DNA from: Actinomycetes bacterium
GTDB lineage: Bacteria; Actinomycetota; Actinomycetes; Actinomycetales; Demequinaceae
DNA length: 14,004 nucleotides
Reading direction: 5' to 3'
Assembly: GCA_023428185.1 (NCBI GenBank)
Contig: JAEYYZ010000087.1
Coordinates: 1-14,004, forward strand
Part shown: positions 6,397 through 12,936 of the stretch, piece by piece
How positions within the stretch are numbered: the stretch's first letter is position 1
Layout: each line of letters starts with the position of its first letter
Translations under genes and position numbers: made by a program
Notes under the pieces: model-generated
The model's database searches: none
The model's input: the letters and a program-made list of their open reading frames with translations, nothing else
Told to the model about the DNA's origin: nothing

Positions 6397-7689
6397 ATGG
6401 CACAGGTCGTTGATGCGCGGCTGACTATTGACGGCACCACACGTGAGCTCGGTATTGAACGAGCCACCGTGGGTAACGACGGGCTGTCAGTGGCCACCCT
6501 GTTGCGCGACACCGGCCTGGTGACCGTGGACCCGGGGTTCATGAACACTGCCTCGTGCGAGAGCGCCATTACGTATATCGATGGCGACGCCGGCATTTTG
6601 CGTTACCGCGGGTACCCGATTGAGCAGCTTGCCGAGAACTCCACGTTCCTCGAGGTGGCTTACCTGCTGATCTTTGGTGAGCTTCCCACGGAGGATCAAT
6701 TCGCCGCACTCGCCAACCGCGTTGCCAGGCACATGTCCGTCCACGATGGCATCAAGGCCTTCCTCGAGGCCTTCCCGCGCGACGCTCACCCCATGGCAGT
6801 TCTGGCTGGAGCGGTCTCTGCGCTTTCCACGTTCTACCCCGACTCCGTGGGCAGGGACCCTGAGCAGATTGAACTCGCCTCGGTGCTGTTGCTCGCCAAG
6901 ACGGCCACCGTCATCGCGTACTTGCAGCGGCGCGCCCAGGGTGAAGACCTCATTGAGCCTCGCCGCAAGGGCAACTATGTGGACGAGTTCATGCGCCTGG
7001 CGTTTGCGCCCGCGAGTGGAGAACTCGACCTCGACCCCGTCATCAAGCACGCCCTGGACGTGTTGCTCATTCTGCACGGCGATCACGAGCAGAACTGCTC
7101 CACCTCCACCGTGCGCATCGTGGGCTCCTCCCAAGCCAATATCTACGCATCTATCTCGGCGGGCATCGGCGCCTTGTCCGGTCCTCTTCACGGCGGAGCC
7201 AACGAGGCGGCGCTACGGATGTTCGACGGCATTAAGGAATCCGGCGACACCGTGGAGCAGTTTGTGGCCAAGGTGAAGGACAAGGCCGAGGGTGCGCGGC
7301 TCATGGGCTTTGGCCACCGCGTCTACAAGTCGTACGACCCCCGCGGTGCCGTGGTCAAGCGCGTTGCGGACGATGTCCTGGCCAAGTTGGGTGGCGACAA
7401 CGAGACGTTTGCCATGGCTCAGCGACTCGAGGAAATCGCTTTGAGCGATGAGTACTTTATTGAGCGCAAGCTGTACCCCAATGTGGACTTCTACACCGGC
7501 CTGCTGTACTCCGCGATGGGCTTCCCCACCACCATGTTCACGCCGCTGTTCGCGTTGGGCCGCATGCCAGGCTGGGTGGCTCACTACCGCGAGATGCTCA
7601 CCGACCCCCGCACCAAGATTGGGCGTCCACGCCAGATCTACGTGGGCGAGGTGGAGCGAGACTACGTCGCGCTAGCCGAGCGCAAGTAG
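6397..7689 (+). CDS. gltA: Citrate synthase (GltA2 type)
   Basis: This enzyme condenses acetyl-CoA and oxaloacetate to citrate in the first step of the TCA cycle. The 430-residue product matches the length of the large, hexameric-type bacterial enzymes such as M. tuberculosis GltA2. The three catalytic residues are visible: His230 in HGDHEQN, His307 in GFGHRVYK and Asp364 in LYPNVDFYTG. The N-terminal strand domain (DPGFMNTASCESAITYIDG, then the RYRGYPIEQL motif) is complete. It lies 44 nt after dapC and 13 nt before a small PH-domain gene. Citrate synthase is not part of lysine synthesis, but succinyl-CoA for DapD derives from the same cycle, so clustering with dap genes makes metabolic sense; that link is inference. 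Confidence 0.97.
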   Translation: MAQVVDARLTIDGTTRELGIERATVGNDGLSVATLLRDTGLVTVDPGFMNTASCESAITYIDGDAGILRYRGYPIEQLAENSTFLEVAYLLIFGELPTEDQFAALANRVARHMSVHDGIKAFLEAFPRDAHPMAVLAGAVSALSTFYPDSVGRDPEQIELASVLLLAKTATVIAYLQRRAQGEDLIEPRRKGNYVDEFMRLAFAPASGELDLDPVIKHALDVLLILHGDHEQNCSTSTVRIVGSSQANIYASISAGIGALSGPLHGGANEAALRMFDGIKESGDTVEQFVAKVKDKAEGARLMGFGHRVYKSYDPRGAVVKRVADDVLAKLGGDNETFAMAQRLEEIALSDEYFIERKLYPNVDFYTGLLYSAMGFPTTMFTPLFALGRMPGWVAHYREMLTDPRTKIGRPRQIYVGEVERDYVALAERK

Positions 7690-7702
7690 GCAGGCCCACG
7701 CC

Positions 7703-8173
7703 ATGACCGAAGCTGCTGCGGACGCGGTCATTTTGCGTCACCGCGACGCTACTCGGCAGGCCATCACCTACTTGGTGTTTGGCGACTTGTTGCTCATCTT
7801 TACCGTGGGAGCCGCCCTATTATTTGACGGCACGGCCAAACTGTTTGCCGCGGTGCCGCTCCTGGGAATGCTGCCGTTCATGTACGCAGGGATTCGTTTG
7901 CTCACCCTCAAAGTGCGCGTGGATCGCGAGGGCGTGTGGGAACCCGATCCGTTCCGCCTCACGTATGTGACGCCGTGGTCAGACATCAAACGTGCCGAGC
8001 GGGTCTCGACTGGCAAGCGCGTGGCGATGGTGGGCGTGCGCATTGTGCACGCCGACGGCGACACCCACAATATCGAGGCGCTCACCATGCAAGCTGGCGT
8101 GGCGGCGGCTGAGCCCACAGTGGAAGGCTGGATTCAGGCCATCAACGATGCCAAGGCCCGGTACCGCGCGTAG
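7703..8173 (+). CDS. Small membrane protein with PH-like domain
   Basis: The 156-residue product has two membrane helices at about 21-40 and 47-66, then a soluble portion of about 90 residues. The soluble part begins LKVRVDREGVWE and contains TPWSDIKRAERVSTGK, the pattern of bacterial PH-like domains found in the low-molecular-weight antigen CFP6/PF10756 group. Both termini should be cytoplasmic, with the PH-like domain on the inner face. Function and ligand are unknown in this family. The gene starts 13 nt after the gltA stop, with only a weak CAGG-like ribosome binding site, suggesting co-transcription and reinitiation. It ends 12 nt from the convergent - strand gene; no terminator hairpin fits in that gap. 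Confidence 0.8.
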   Translation: MTEAAADAVILRHRDATRQAITYLVFGDLLLIFTVGAALLFDGTAKLFAAVPLLGMLPFMYAGIRLLTLKVRVDREGVWEPDPFRLTYVTPWSDIKRAERVSTGKRVAMVGVRIVHADGDTHNIEALTMQAGVAAAEPTVEGWIQAINDAKARYRA

Positions 8174-8185
8174 GCCGCAGCCACC

Positions 8186-9073
8186 TCACGGTGTGTTGAG
8201 CACGAGCACCACGCCGCTGAAACTCGCAATGGGGTCTGAAGGATCCGGGGCATCGGCCGCCTCTATCCTGCCCACGAGGTTGTCCCAACCCACACCCGCA
8301 ATGGTTGCCCGCTGCACGCCAGTGGTGCTCGCGGTGGCGGCCGCCCACTCGCGCAGGGCGAGCAGCGCGGATTCGGTGCCGTCCACGGCGGTGACACCCA
8401 ACACGCTTTGTGCCTCGTTGACGTCAAGTACTTGAACCTCGTAACGGCCAGAGCCAAAGTCCCACGCGATGCGTTCAGTCAGGGCTTGAGCGGTGCCAGG
8501 CGTGTCCGCGGAGATGCTGCAGTCCACGGTCGCTCCGCTCCCGGTGAATGCGGCCGCCCACGCCAATGCTTCTTGCTCGTGGTCGGCGTAGGCGTCGGGG
8601 AATCCGGAGATTTGCACCGCTTGAGCTGCTTCAGTCAGCGTCATCTCTTCCCAGCCCTCGACGCGGTCAAGAGCCAAGAAGAACATCGACGCCGAGTAAT
8701 GCGGGTCCATGATCTGCTCTTCCGTCCCCCAGCCTTGGGAGGGGCGCTGCTGGAACAGGCCTAGGGAGTCGCGGTCACCGTAGTCGAGGTTGCGCAGTGA
8801 GGACTCCTGAATGGCGGTCGCTATAGCCACCGTCACGCCTTGTAAGTCAAAACCGTGGGACATTCCCACTGCCGCGATGATTGCTGCATTGTTGGCCTGC
8901 TCCGCGGTCTTGTTGTCGATGTAGGCGTTGAGTTCAGCCGTGCATCGCTCAGTGGACAACCGGTAGCCCTGTTCCCTGAACAAGGCAGGGCCCCACACGG
9001 CGGCCGCGCCGCCAGCCGCAAGGAGCAAGAGCACGGCAACGATGCCTACGCCCCGCTTGCGACTGCGTGCCAT
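8186..9073 (-). CDS. Membrane-anchored lysozyme-fold (transglycosylase-like) protein
   Basis: The 295-residue product has a basic N-terminus and one hydrophobic signal-anchor at about 9-30, then an exported domain. Residues about 79-135 carry TAIQESSL followed by DSLGLFQQRPSQGWG, the arrangement seen in lysozyme-like/SLT folds: a glutamate (Glu90) in an ES motif, then a GLFQ motif. Peptidoglycan cleavage is therefore plausible, but such proteins are often left hypothetical and activity is not proven. Cys44 and Cys185 might pair. The C-terminal 110 residues match no domain I recognise. The ATG overlaps the dapD stop by 1 nt (TGATG on this strand), so the two are almost surely one operon with coupled translation. 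This links a wall-precursor enzyme with a putative wall-acting protein. Confidence 0.8.
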   Translation of the reverse strand: MARSRKRGVGIVAVLLLLAAGGAAAVWGPALFREQGYRLSTERCTAELNAYIDNKTAEQANNAAIIAAVGMSHGFDLQGVTVAIATAIQESSLRNLDYGDRDSLGLFQQRPSQGWGTEEQIMDPHYSASMFFLALDRVEGWEEMTLTEAAQAVQISGFPDAYADHEQEALAWAAAFTGSGATVDCSISADTPGTAQALTERIAWDFGSGRYEVQVLDVNEAQSVLGVTAVDGTESALLALREWAAATASTTGVQRATIAGVGWDNLVGRIEAADAPDPSDPIASFSGVVLVLNTP

Positions 9074-10020
9074 CAGTTCGCGTGTAGCGCCGCGTTGAGC
9101 TCGATGCCCGAGCCCTCGCGCGCCACTGCCTCAATCGCGCCCGTGGTGGAGTTGCGGCGGAACAGAATGCCGTTGTTGCCTGCGAGGTCACGTGCCTTGA
9201 CCACGAGTGGCTCCCCGGTGCTGTTGCTTGAGCCCACCACCAGCACTTTGGAGCCAGCCGTCAAGTACAGGCCCGCCTCCACCACGCAGTCGTCACCCAA
9301 GGGGATTCCTAGCCCGGCGTTGGCTCCTAGCAATGACCGCTCGCCAATGGAGATGACATGCTTACCCCCGCCGGAGAGCGTGCCCATGATGGACGCACCC
9401 CCGCCGATGTCCGAGCCCGCTCCCACCACTACTCCAGCAGAGATCCGGCCCTCCACCATCGACGTGCCAAGCGTGCCGGCGTTGAAGTTCACAAAACCTT
9501 CATGCATCACGGTGGTGCCCTCTGCCAGGTGAGCGCCCAGCCGGACCCTGTCGGCATCGGCAATGCGTACGCCAGTGGGAATTACGTAATCCACCATGCG
9601 TGGGAACTTGTCCACGCCGTAGACGGTGACGTTCTTTCCAAAGGCGCGCAAGCGGCCGCGCGTAGCCTCAAAGCCTTCCACCGCGCACGGCCCCTCGGAG
9701 GTCCACACCACGTTCGGCAAGATGCCAAAGATGCCCTCAAGGTTCACCCCGTGCGGCTGGACCAAGCGGTGGCTCAAGAGGTGCAGGCGCAGGTAGGCAT
9801 CAGGAACGGACGTGGGGGGTTCGTCGAGGTCGATTTCCACCAGAGTGACTTCCGTGGTCACCTGGCGGAGTTCGTCGGTGCGGACGGCCGCGTCGAGGTG
9901 CTTGGGAGCTTGGGCAGACGCCCTCGCCTCTCCTAGAGCCGGCTCGGGAAACCACGTGTCGAGTGCGTTGCCCTGAGTATCCAAGGTGACAATGCCAAAT
10001 CCATGTGCAGCGCGGGTCAT
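9073..10020 (-). CDS. dapD: Tetrahydrodipicolinate N-succinyltransferase DapD
   Basis: DapD transfers succinate from succinyl-CoA to tetrahydrodipicolinate, opening the succinylase route to meso-diaminopimelate and lysine. The 315-residue product follows the actinobacterial DapD (M. tuberculosis Rv1201c type, 317 residues) along its whole length. Landmarks are DTWFPEP near the N-terminus, YDVDKFPRM-like YGVDKFPRMVDYVIPTGVRI (134-153), and VMHEGFVNFNAGTLG followed by MVEGRIS, whose Glu190 I take as the catalytic glutamate. The Gly-rich left-handed beta-helix part contains GGGASIMGTLSGGG, then LLGANAGLGI, and the chain ends LHAN. Enzymes of this fold act as trimers in the cytoplasm. The start has a -10-like TACCCT only 6 nt upstream and no ribosome binding site, so the mRNA is probably leaderless. 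The downstream gene overlaps by 1 nt. Confidence 0.97.
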   Translation of the reverse strand: MTRAAHGFGIVTLDTQGNALDTWFPEPALGEARASAQAPKHLDAAVRTDELRQVTTEVTLVEIDLDEPPTSVPDAYLRLHLLSHRLVQPHGVNLEGIFGILPNVVWTSEGPCAVEGFEATRGRLRAFGKNVTVYGVDKFPRMVDYVIPTGVRIADADRVRLGAHLAEGTTVMHEGFVNFNAGTLGTSMVEGRISAGVVVGAGSDIGGGASIMGTLSGGGKHVISIGERSLLGANAGLGIPLGDDCVVEAGLYLTAGSKVLVVGSSNSTGEPLVVKARDLAGNNGILFRRNSTTGAIEAVAREGSGIELNAALHAN

Positions 10021-10026
10021 GGGTCA

Positions 10027-10032
10027 AGGGTA
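10027..10032 (-). promoter_or_regulatory. Candidate -10 box of dapD (leaderless)
   Basis: On the - strand the sequence reads TACCCT-TGACCC-ATG, placing a -10-like hexamer exactly 6 nt before the dapD start codon. This is the spacing expected when transcription begins at the A of ATG. No Shine-Dalgarno sequence is present. A -35 element is not obvious. Confidence 0.5.
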
Positions 10033-10053
10033 CGGGGGAGTGCAGCCCGGGCG

Positions 10054-10059
10054 TATCCT
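10054..10059 (+). promoter_or_regulatory. Candidate -10 box of the divergent membrane protein gene
   Basis: TATCCT lies in the 57-bp gap between dapD and the + strand gene at 10078, with an expected start near 10066 and an AGGAGG ribosome binding site at 10068-10073. Together with the dapD -10 box it makes a compact divergent promoter in which polymerases would occlude each other. Confidence 0.4.
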
Positions 10060-10077
10060 GCCTAAGCAGGAGGGACG

Positions 10078-10461
10078 ATGCCGGGTTCGCGGGACCATGA
10101 CCAGGACGACGCACGCCCACGCCTGATTCCCTCCCGCAACACCGAATGGGAGACTCCGTTCTCGCCGGTGACGCCGGTCAACGCGGACGCAGACGCCACC
10201 CGCGAAGTGGTCTTGTATAGCGCCCAGCGGCGCAAGGTAGCGATCACCGTGAGCGCGCTGGCGCTACTGCTTGTGTGTGCCGCTGTGGGGATACTTGTGA
10301 TCGCAACCATCAAGGTGGGCTACACGGACGAGCGCCGCGCGCTGATCATCTACTACATAGGACTGCTCATGACGATTGCGTTTTGCGGTGTAGGAGTGTT
10401 CGCCGTGTGGAAGTGGGCCAACGTGCCGGTCTACGACGAGGCGCACCACGAGGTCATCTGA
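10078..10461 (+). CDS. Small two-helix membrane protein, unknown function
   Basis: The 127-residue product has a polar, proline-containing N-terminal segment (1-53), two membrane helices at about 54-77 and 89-111 joined by a short charged loop (YTDERRA), and a short acidic/His tail. The basic QRRK before helix 1 places the N-terminus in the cytoplasm. No enzyme motif is visible and I do not recognise the family. The start is well supported by AGGAGG 4 nt before the ATG. It is divergent from dapD with a shared 57-bp promoter region, and 82 bp separate it from the secreted protease gene, which has its own promoter. Confidence 0.75.
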   Translation: MPGSRDHDQDDARPRLIPSRNTEWETPFSPVTPVNADADATREVVLYSAQRRKVAITVSALALLLVCAAVGILVIATIKVGYTDERRALIIYYIGLLMTIAFCGVGVFAVWKWANVPVYDEAHHEVI

Positions 10462-10509
10462 GTCGACGCGACCTTCCGGCCGAGCCCGAAATGGGATCGA
10501 CTCGTCCGG

Positions 10510-10537
10510 TTGCACTGGTATCAGGGGGGGGTAGCCT
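10510..10537 (+). promoter_or_regulatory. Promoter with G8 spacer tract, metalloprotease gene
   Basis: TTGCAC (10510-10515) and TAGCCT (10532-10537) are separated by 16 nt; both hexamers are good matches to a housekeeping promoter. The spacer contains eight consecutive G (10524-10531), ending directly at the -10 box. The ATG at 10544 follows the -10 by 6 nt, so the transcript should be leaderless. Changes in the length of the G tract would alter the spacer. Confidence 0.6.
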
Positions 10538-10543
10538 CAACCC

Positions 10544-11122
10544 ATGTCACACCGTCACCCGCGACGCCCTTTGCTCATGATCGCCGCGGGAAGCCTTGCT
10601 GTCATAAGTGTCCTGGTGGGCTCTCCTGCCTCGGCTGATTATTTCGGTTCTCGTTACGCCGACGGCGGTTCACACTCGATGTGGTACCCGTCAAGCAACC
10701 TCGGCTCGGCTCGATACGACGGTGTGCACTACGCGCGAACAGTCTCGATTGACGGTGGTACCGACGTTGGCACATCGCAAGTCAGCCAATACAGCGTCAG
10801 TACTGACGTGGCGGTGGTCATGACGAGCAACCCGCCGCCGGACCTTGCTGGTGCATTCGCTTGGGCGCAGTGCACCCGCCCGGCGTCGTCATCGATCTGT
10901 GATCAGAGCACTGTCACGTTCAACGCGAACAAGCCCCATTCCGACTACCGAGCACTCGCATGTCACGAGTTGGGACATACGTTGGGCCTCAAAGATGGAC
11001 AGTTTGCCACCTACGGCTCAAACTCCGCTTCGGCTGCCGTTGATCGATCGTGCATGCGTAGCAATCCGGACGTCAGGTACTACTCGAACCACGACAAGGG
11101 GCACATCAATGGGCAGTACTAG
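10544..11122 (+). CDS. Secreted zinc metalloprotease (metzincin-like)
   Basis: The 192-residue precursor has a Sec-type signal peptide: basic RHPRRP, a hydrophobic core at about 9-25, and a probable AxA cleavage after SPASA (residue 31). The mature part of about 160 residues carries HELGHTLGLKD (141-151), an HExxHxxGxxD zinc site with Glu142 as catalytic base and Asp151 as possible third ligand. This variant is known from snapalysin-type metzincins, whereas matrixins have a third His. A Met in SCM (171) may be the Met-turn. Cys110/Cys119 and Cys140/Cys170 may form disulfides. No propeptide or cell-wall anchor is seen. The next gene overlaps its 3' end by 14 nt. It is not part of the usual dap neighbourhood, so it is probably a later insertion. 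The exact family is uncertain; protease activity is inferred from the motif. Confidence 0.82.
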   Translation: MSHRHPRRPLLMIAAGSLAVISVLVGSPASADYFGSRYADGGSHSMWYPSSNLGSARYDGVHYARTVSIDGGTDVGTSQVSQYSVSTDVAVVMTSNPPPDLAGAFAWAQCTRPASSSICDQSTVTFNANKPHSDYRALACHELGHTLGLKDGQFATYGSNSASAAVDRSCMRSNPDVRYYSNHDKGHINGQY

Positions 11123-11762
11123 GTTCTGTAGCGGTCGCCAATTCCAAGCGCTAGTTGCTTTAGTGGGGGCAACCCTCCTGGGCGCCTTGTTGGCAGGGTG
11201 TTCGGAAGCGACCCCCGCTGAGGGTGGTGATGCTTTCGCGGTCTTGCACAGTGTGCGGGCGTCGGAGGCGGACCCGAAGGAGACGCTCAAAGAGCTCATA
11301 GGCGATTCGGACGTCGTCGTCTACGGCACCATCTCGTCAGTGAGCGTCGAGTACGGCAAGATCACACAACCGGCTGGCGCTGAGGCTCCAAGTTTCAAGC
11401 TCCAGGAGCGAATTGTGCGGTTCACAGTTGAGCCCGCAAGCGGTGGCAAGACCGTCACTGTCCGCTTCTGGAGCCAGATTGCACCTGATCTCGTCGGTAG
11501 CGACGAGGCTCTCTTTGAGAAGGGGCTATCGCTCCCCAAAGATCTCATGCTGTTCGCCTTACAGACCGACCCCGGTACTGATGAGTATTTCTGCACCTCG
11601 CTCGACTCATCCTTGTGTCCCTTGATACTCGTCGACGGCGACTGGGAGTCGCCACGAGAACCTAGGGCTCAACTTTTCATGGAGCCAGAAGTGCGCAACG
11701 AGCCAGCGCTTCAGCAGGTTGAGAGGTTTGCTCGTGCTCAGGAGGTTGAGTTCATCGCCTAG
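11109..11762 (+). CDS. Lipoprotein of unknown function, partner of the protease
   Basis: The 217-residue product has a hydrophobic signal and a lipobox LLAGC, with lipidation expected at Cys31, so the mature protein is anchored to the outer face of the membrane. The body contains SDVVVYGTISSVSVEYG (67-83) and, after a variable stretch, IVRFTVEPASGGKTVTVRFW. This is a beta-rich pattern seen in exported proteins of the type 'SD-VV-GTV ... V-G-TVTV', whose function is not established. Cys162 and Cys170 could pair. The start is ATG 11109 with AAGGGG at 11096-11101; it overlaps the protease gene by 14 nt, indicating coupled translation. An open frame continues upstream to 10845, but that is a shadow of the protease gene. 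Two TTA leucine codons (18 and 151), an ATA and an AGG codon make codon use less GC-biased than in most neighbours. Confidence 0.75.
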   Translation: MGSTRFCSGRQFQALVALVGATLLGALLAGCSEATPAEGGDAFAVLHSVRASEADPKETLKELIGDSDVVVYGTISSVSVEYGKITQPAGAEAPSFKLQERIVRFTVEPASGGKTVTVRFWSQIAPDLVGSDEALFEKGLSLPKDLMLFALQTDPGTDEYFCTSLDSSLCPLILVDGDWESPREPRAQLFMEPEVRNEPALQQVERFARAQEVEFIA

Positions 11763-11780
11763 TGCACCCTAGGCGCTACG

Positions 11781-11797
11781 AGGCATGGCACCTGCCT
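11781..11797. repeat. Short inverted repeat before dapE
   Basis: AGGCA and TGCCT are separated by 7 nt in the 50-bp gap between the lipoprotein gene and dapE, just upstream of the -10-like TAGTCT. The 5-bp stem without a T-tract is too weak for a sure terminator; a protein binding site is possible, and chance cannot be excluded. Confidence 0.2.
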
Positions 11798-11800
11798 GAC

Positions 11801-11806
11801 TAGTCT
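11801..11806 (+). promoter_or_regulatory. Candidate -10 box of dapE (leaderless)
   Basis: TAGTCT-TGACCC-ATG puts a -10-like hexamer 6 nt before the dapE start codon, with no ribosome binding site. The twelve bases up to the start match the dapD arrangement (TACCCT-TGACCC-ATG) in all but two positions. Confidence 0.5.
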
Positions 11807-11812
11807 TGACCC

Positions 11813-12913
11813 ATGACCCTCGATCTTGCCGCTCCCGTTGACGAATTGGCGCGCGCGATCATTGACATCCCTTCGGTCTCGGGGGACGAGAGCGCTATAG
11901 CCGACGCGGTCGAATCCGCGCTAGTGGCTTGCGCACACCTTGACGTCACGCGACTTGGCAACGCCGTGGTGGCGCGCACCACTTTGGGGCGCGCTGAACG
12001 GATCATCTTGGCAGGACACCTCGACACGGTGCCCATCAAAGACAACGTGCCGTCTCGACTGAGCGCAGACGGCACCGAGATCATTGGCCGCGGTGCTGTG
12101 GATATGAAGGCGGGCGTCGCCGTGTTGTTGTCGCTGGCGGCGGCCCTCTCAGAACCCACCCGGGATGTCACCTACGTGTTTTACGACCTCGAGGAAGTAG
12201 AAGCCTCGCTCAACGGTCTAGGGCGCATTGCCCGCGAGCGCCCCGACCTCCTTGAAGGTGACTTTGCGATCTTGGGTGAGCCAACGTCGGCCGTCATTGA
12301 AGGGGGATGCAATGGCACGTTGCGCTTTGACCTCACGGTCCGTGGTGTGGCAGCCCACAGTGCCCGCGCCTGGAAAGGGATCAACGCGATCCACTTGGCT
12401 GCCCCTGTGTTGAACCGGCTCGCCGCGTACGACGCGTTCACGGTGGACGTGGATGGCTTGCAGTACCGGGAAGGGCTCAATGCCGTGGGAATCCGCGGCG
12501 GCATTGCGGGCAACGTCATTCCAGACGAATGCACAGTGACCATCAACTTTCGTTTTGCACCGTCAGTGGACCTGGACCACGCCAAGAACCGGGTCATGAT
12601 CTTTGCCAACGACACGTATGCCAGCATGGGCATCGTTCCCGAAGTGGTCTTCACGGACGAATCCCCAGGTGCGCGTCCAGGTCTCGACGCGCCGCTGGCA
12701 CGAGACTTCGCAGCAGCGGTGGCAGCCACAGGGGTAGGTGCGCCGCGTGCCAAGCTCGGCTGGACCGATGTCGCGCGATTCGGCGAACTGGGCATTCCTG
12801 CCGTGAATTACGGCCCAGGGGACCCGGAACTCGCGCACGCTGACGACGAACGATGCCCTGTGGACCAGATCCACGCATGCCGCAGCGCGCTCGCCGCGTG
12901 GCTCACTCACTAA
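11813..12913 (+). CDS. dapE: Succinyl-diaminopimelate desuccinylase DapE
   Basis: This M20-family zinc amidohydrolase removes succinate from N-succinyl-LL-diaminopimelate to give LL-DAP, completing the succinylase route. The 366-residue product shows the M20 metal site: His69 and Asp71 in AGHLDTVP, Asp97 in GRGAVDMK, the Glu127-Glu128 pair in YDLEEVE (base plus metal ligand), Glu156 in LGEPT and His342 in LAHADDE. The dimerisation lid lies between about 170 and 280, beginning NGTLRFDLTVRG with AAHSARAW. The length and these motifs fit the actinobacterial DapE subgroup. The ATG is preceded by no Shine-Dalgarno sequence but by a -10-like box at leaderless spacing. The LOG-family gene follows after 23 nt, probably in the same transcript. 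Confidence 0.96.
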   Translation: MTLDLAAPVDELARAIIDIPSVSGDESAIADAVESALVACAHLDVTRLGNAVVARTTLGRAERIILAGHLDTVPIKDNVPSRLSADGTEIIGRGAVDMKAGVAVLLSLAAALSEPTRDVTYVFYDLEEVEASLNGLGRIARERPDLLEGDFAILGEPTSAVIEGGCNGTLRFDLTVRGVAAHSARAWKGINAIHLAAPVLNRLAAYDAFTVDVDGLQYREGLNAVGIRGGIAGNVIPDECTVTINFRFAPSVDLDHAKNRVMIFANDTYASMGIVPEVVFTDESPGARPGLDAPLARDFAAAVAATGVGAPRAKLGWTDVARFGELGIPAVNYGPGDPELAHADDERCPVDQIHACRSALAAWLTH

Positions 12914-12924
12914 CTCCAACTCGA

Positions 12925-12929
12925 GAGGA
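12925..12929 (+). promoter_or_regulatory. Ribosome binding site deciding the LOG-family start
   Basis: GAGGA lies 7 nt before GTG 12937, after the dapE stop. This favours the GTG over the in-frame ATG at 12853, which would overlap dapE by about 60 nt and add 28 residues without family resemblance. Confidence 0.65.
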
Positions 12930-12936
12930 AACCGCA

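Noticed and set aside
8174..8185. Bidirectional terminator between the convergent genes
   Set aside because: The gap is only 12 nt and contains no inverted repeat or T-run; any terminator would have to lie in coding sequence and none stood out.
10462..10501. GTCGA/TCGAC inverted repeat after the 10078 gene as a terminator
   Set aside because: The 5-bp arms are about 30 nt apart without a T-tract, so this is probably chance in GC-rich DNA.
10845..11108. N-terminal extension of the lipoprotein frame up to an ATG at 10845
   Set aside because: It lies wholly inside the protease gene, reads as Arg/Ser/Thr-rich shadow sequence, and would bury the signal peptide and lipobox. ATG 11109 has a ribosome binding site and gives a normal lipoprotein signal.
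12181..12795. A 204-codon - strand open frame inside dapE
   Set aside because: Shadow of the M20 peptidase gene; Ser/Pro/Arg-rich with no domain and no upstream signals.
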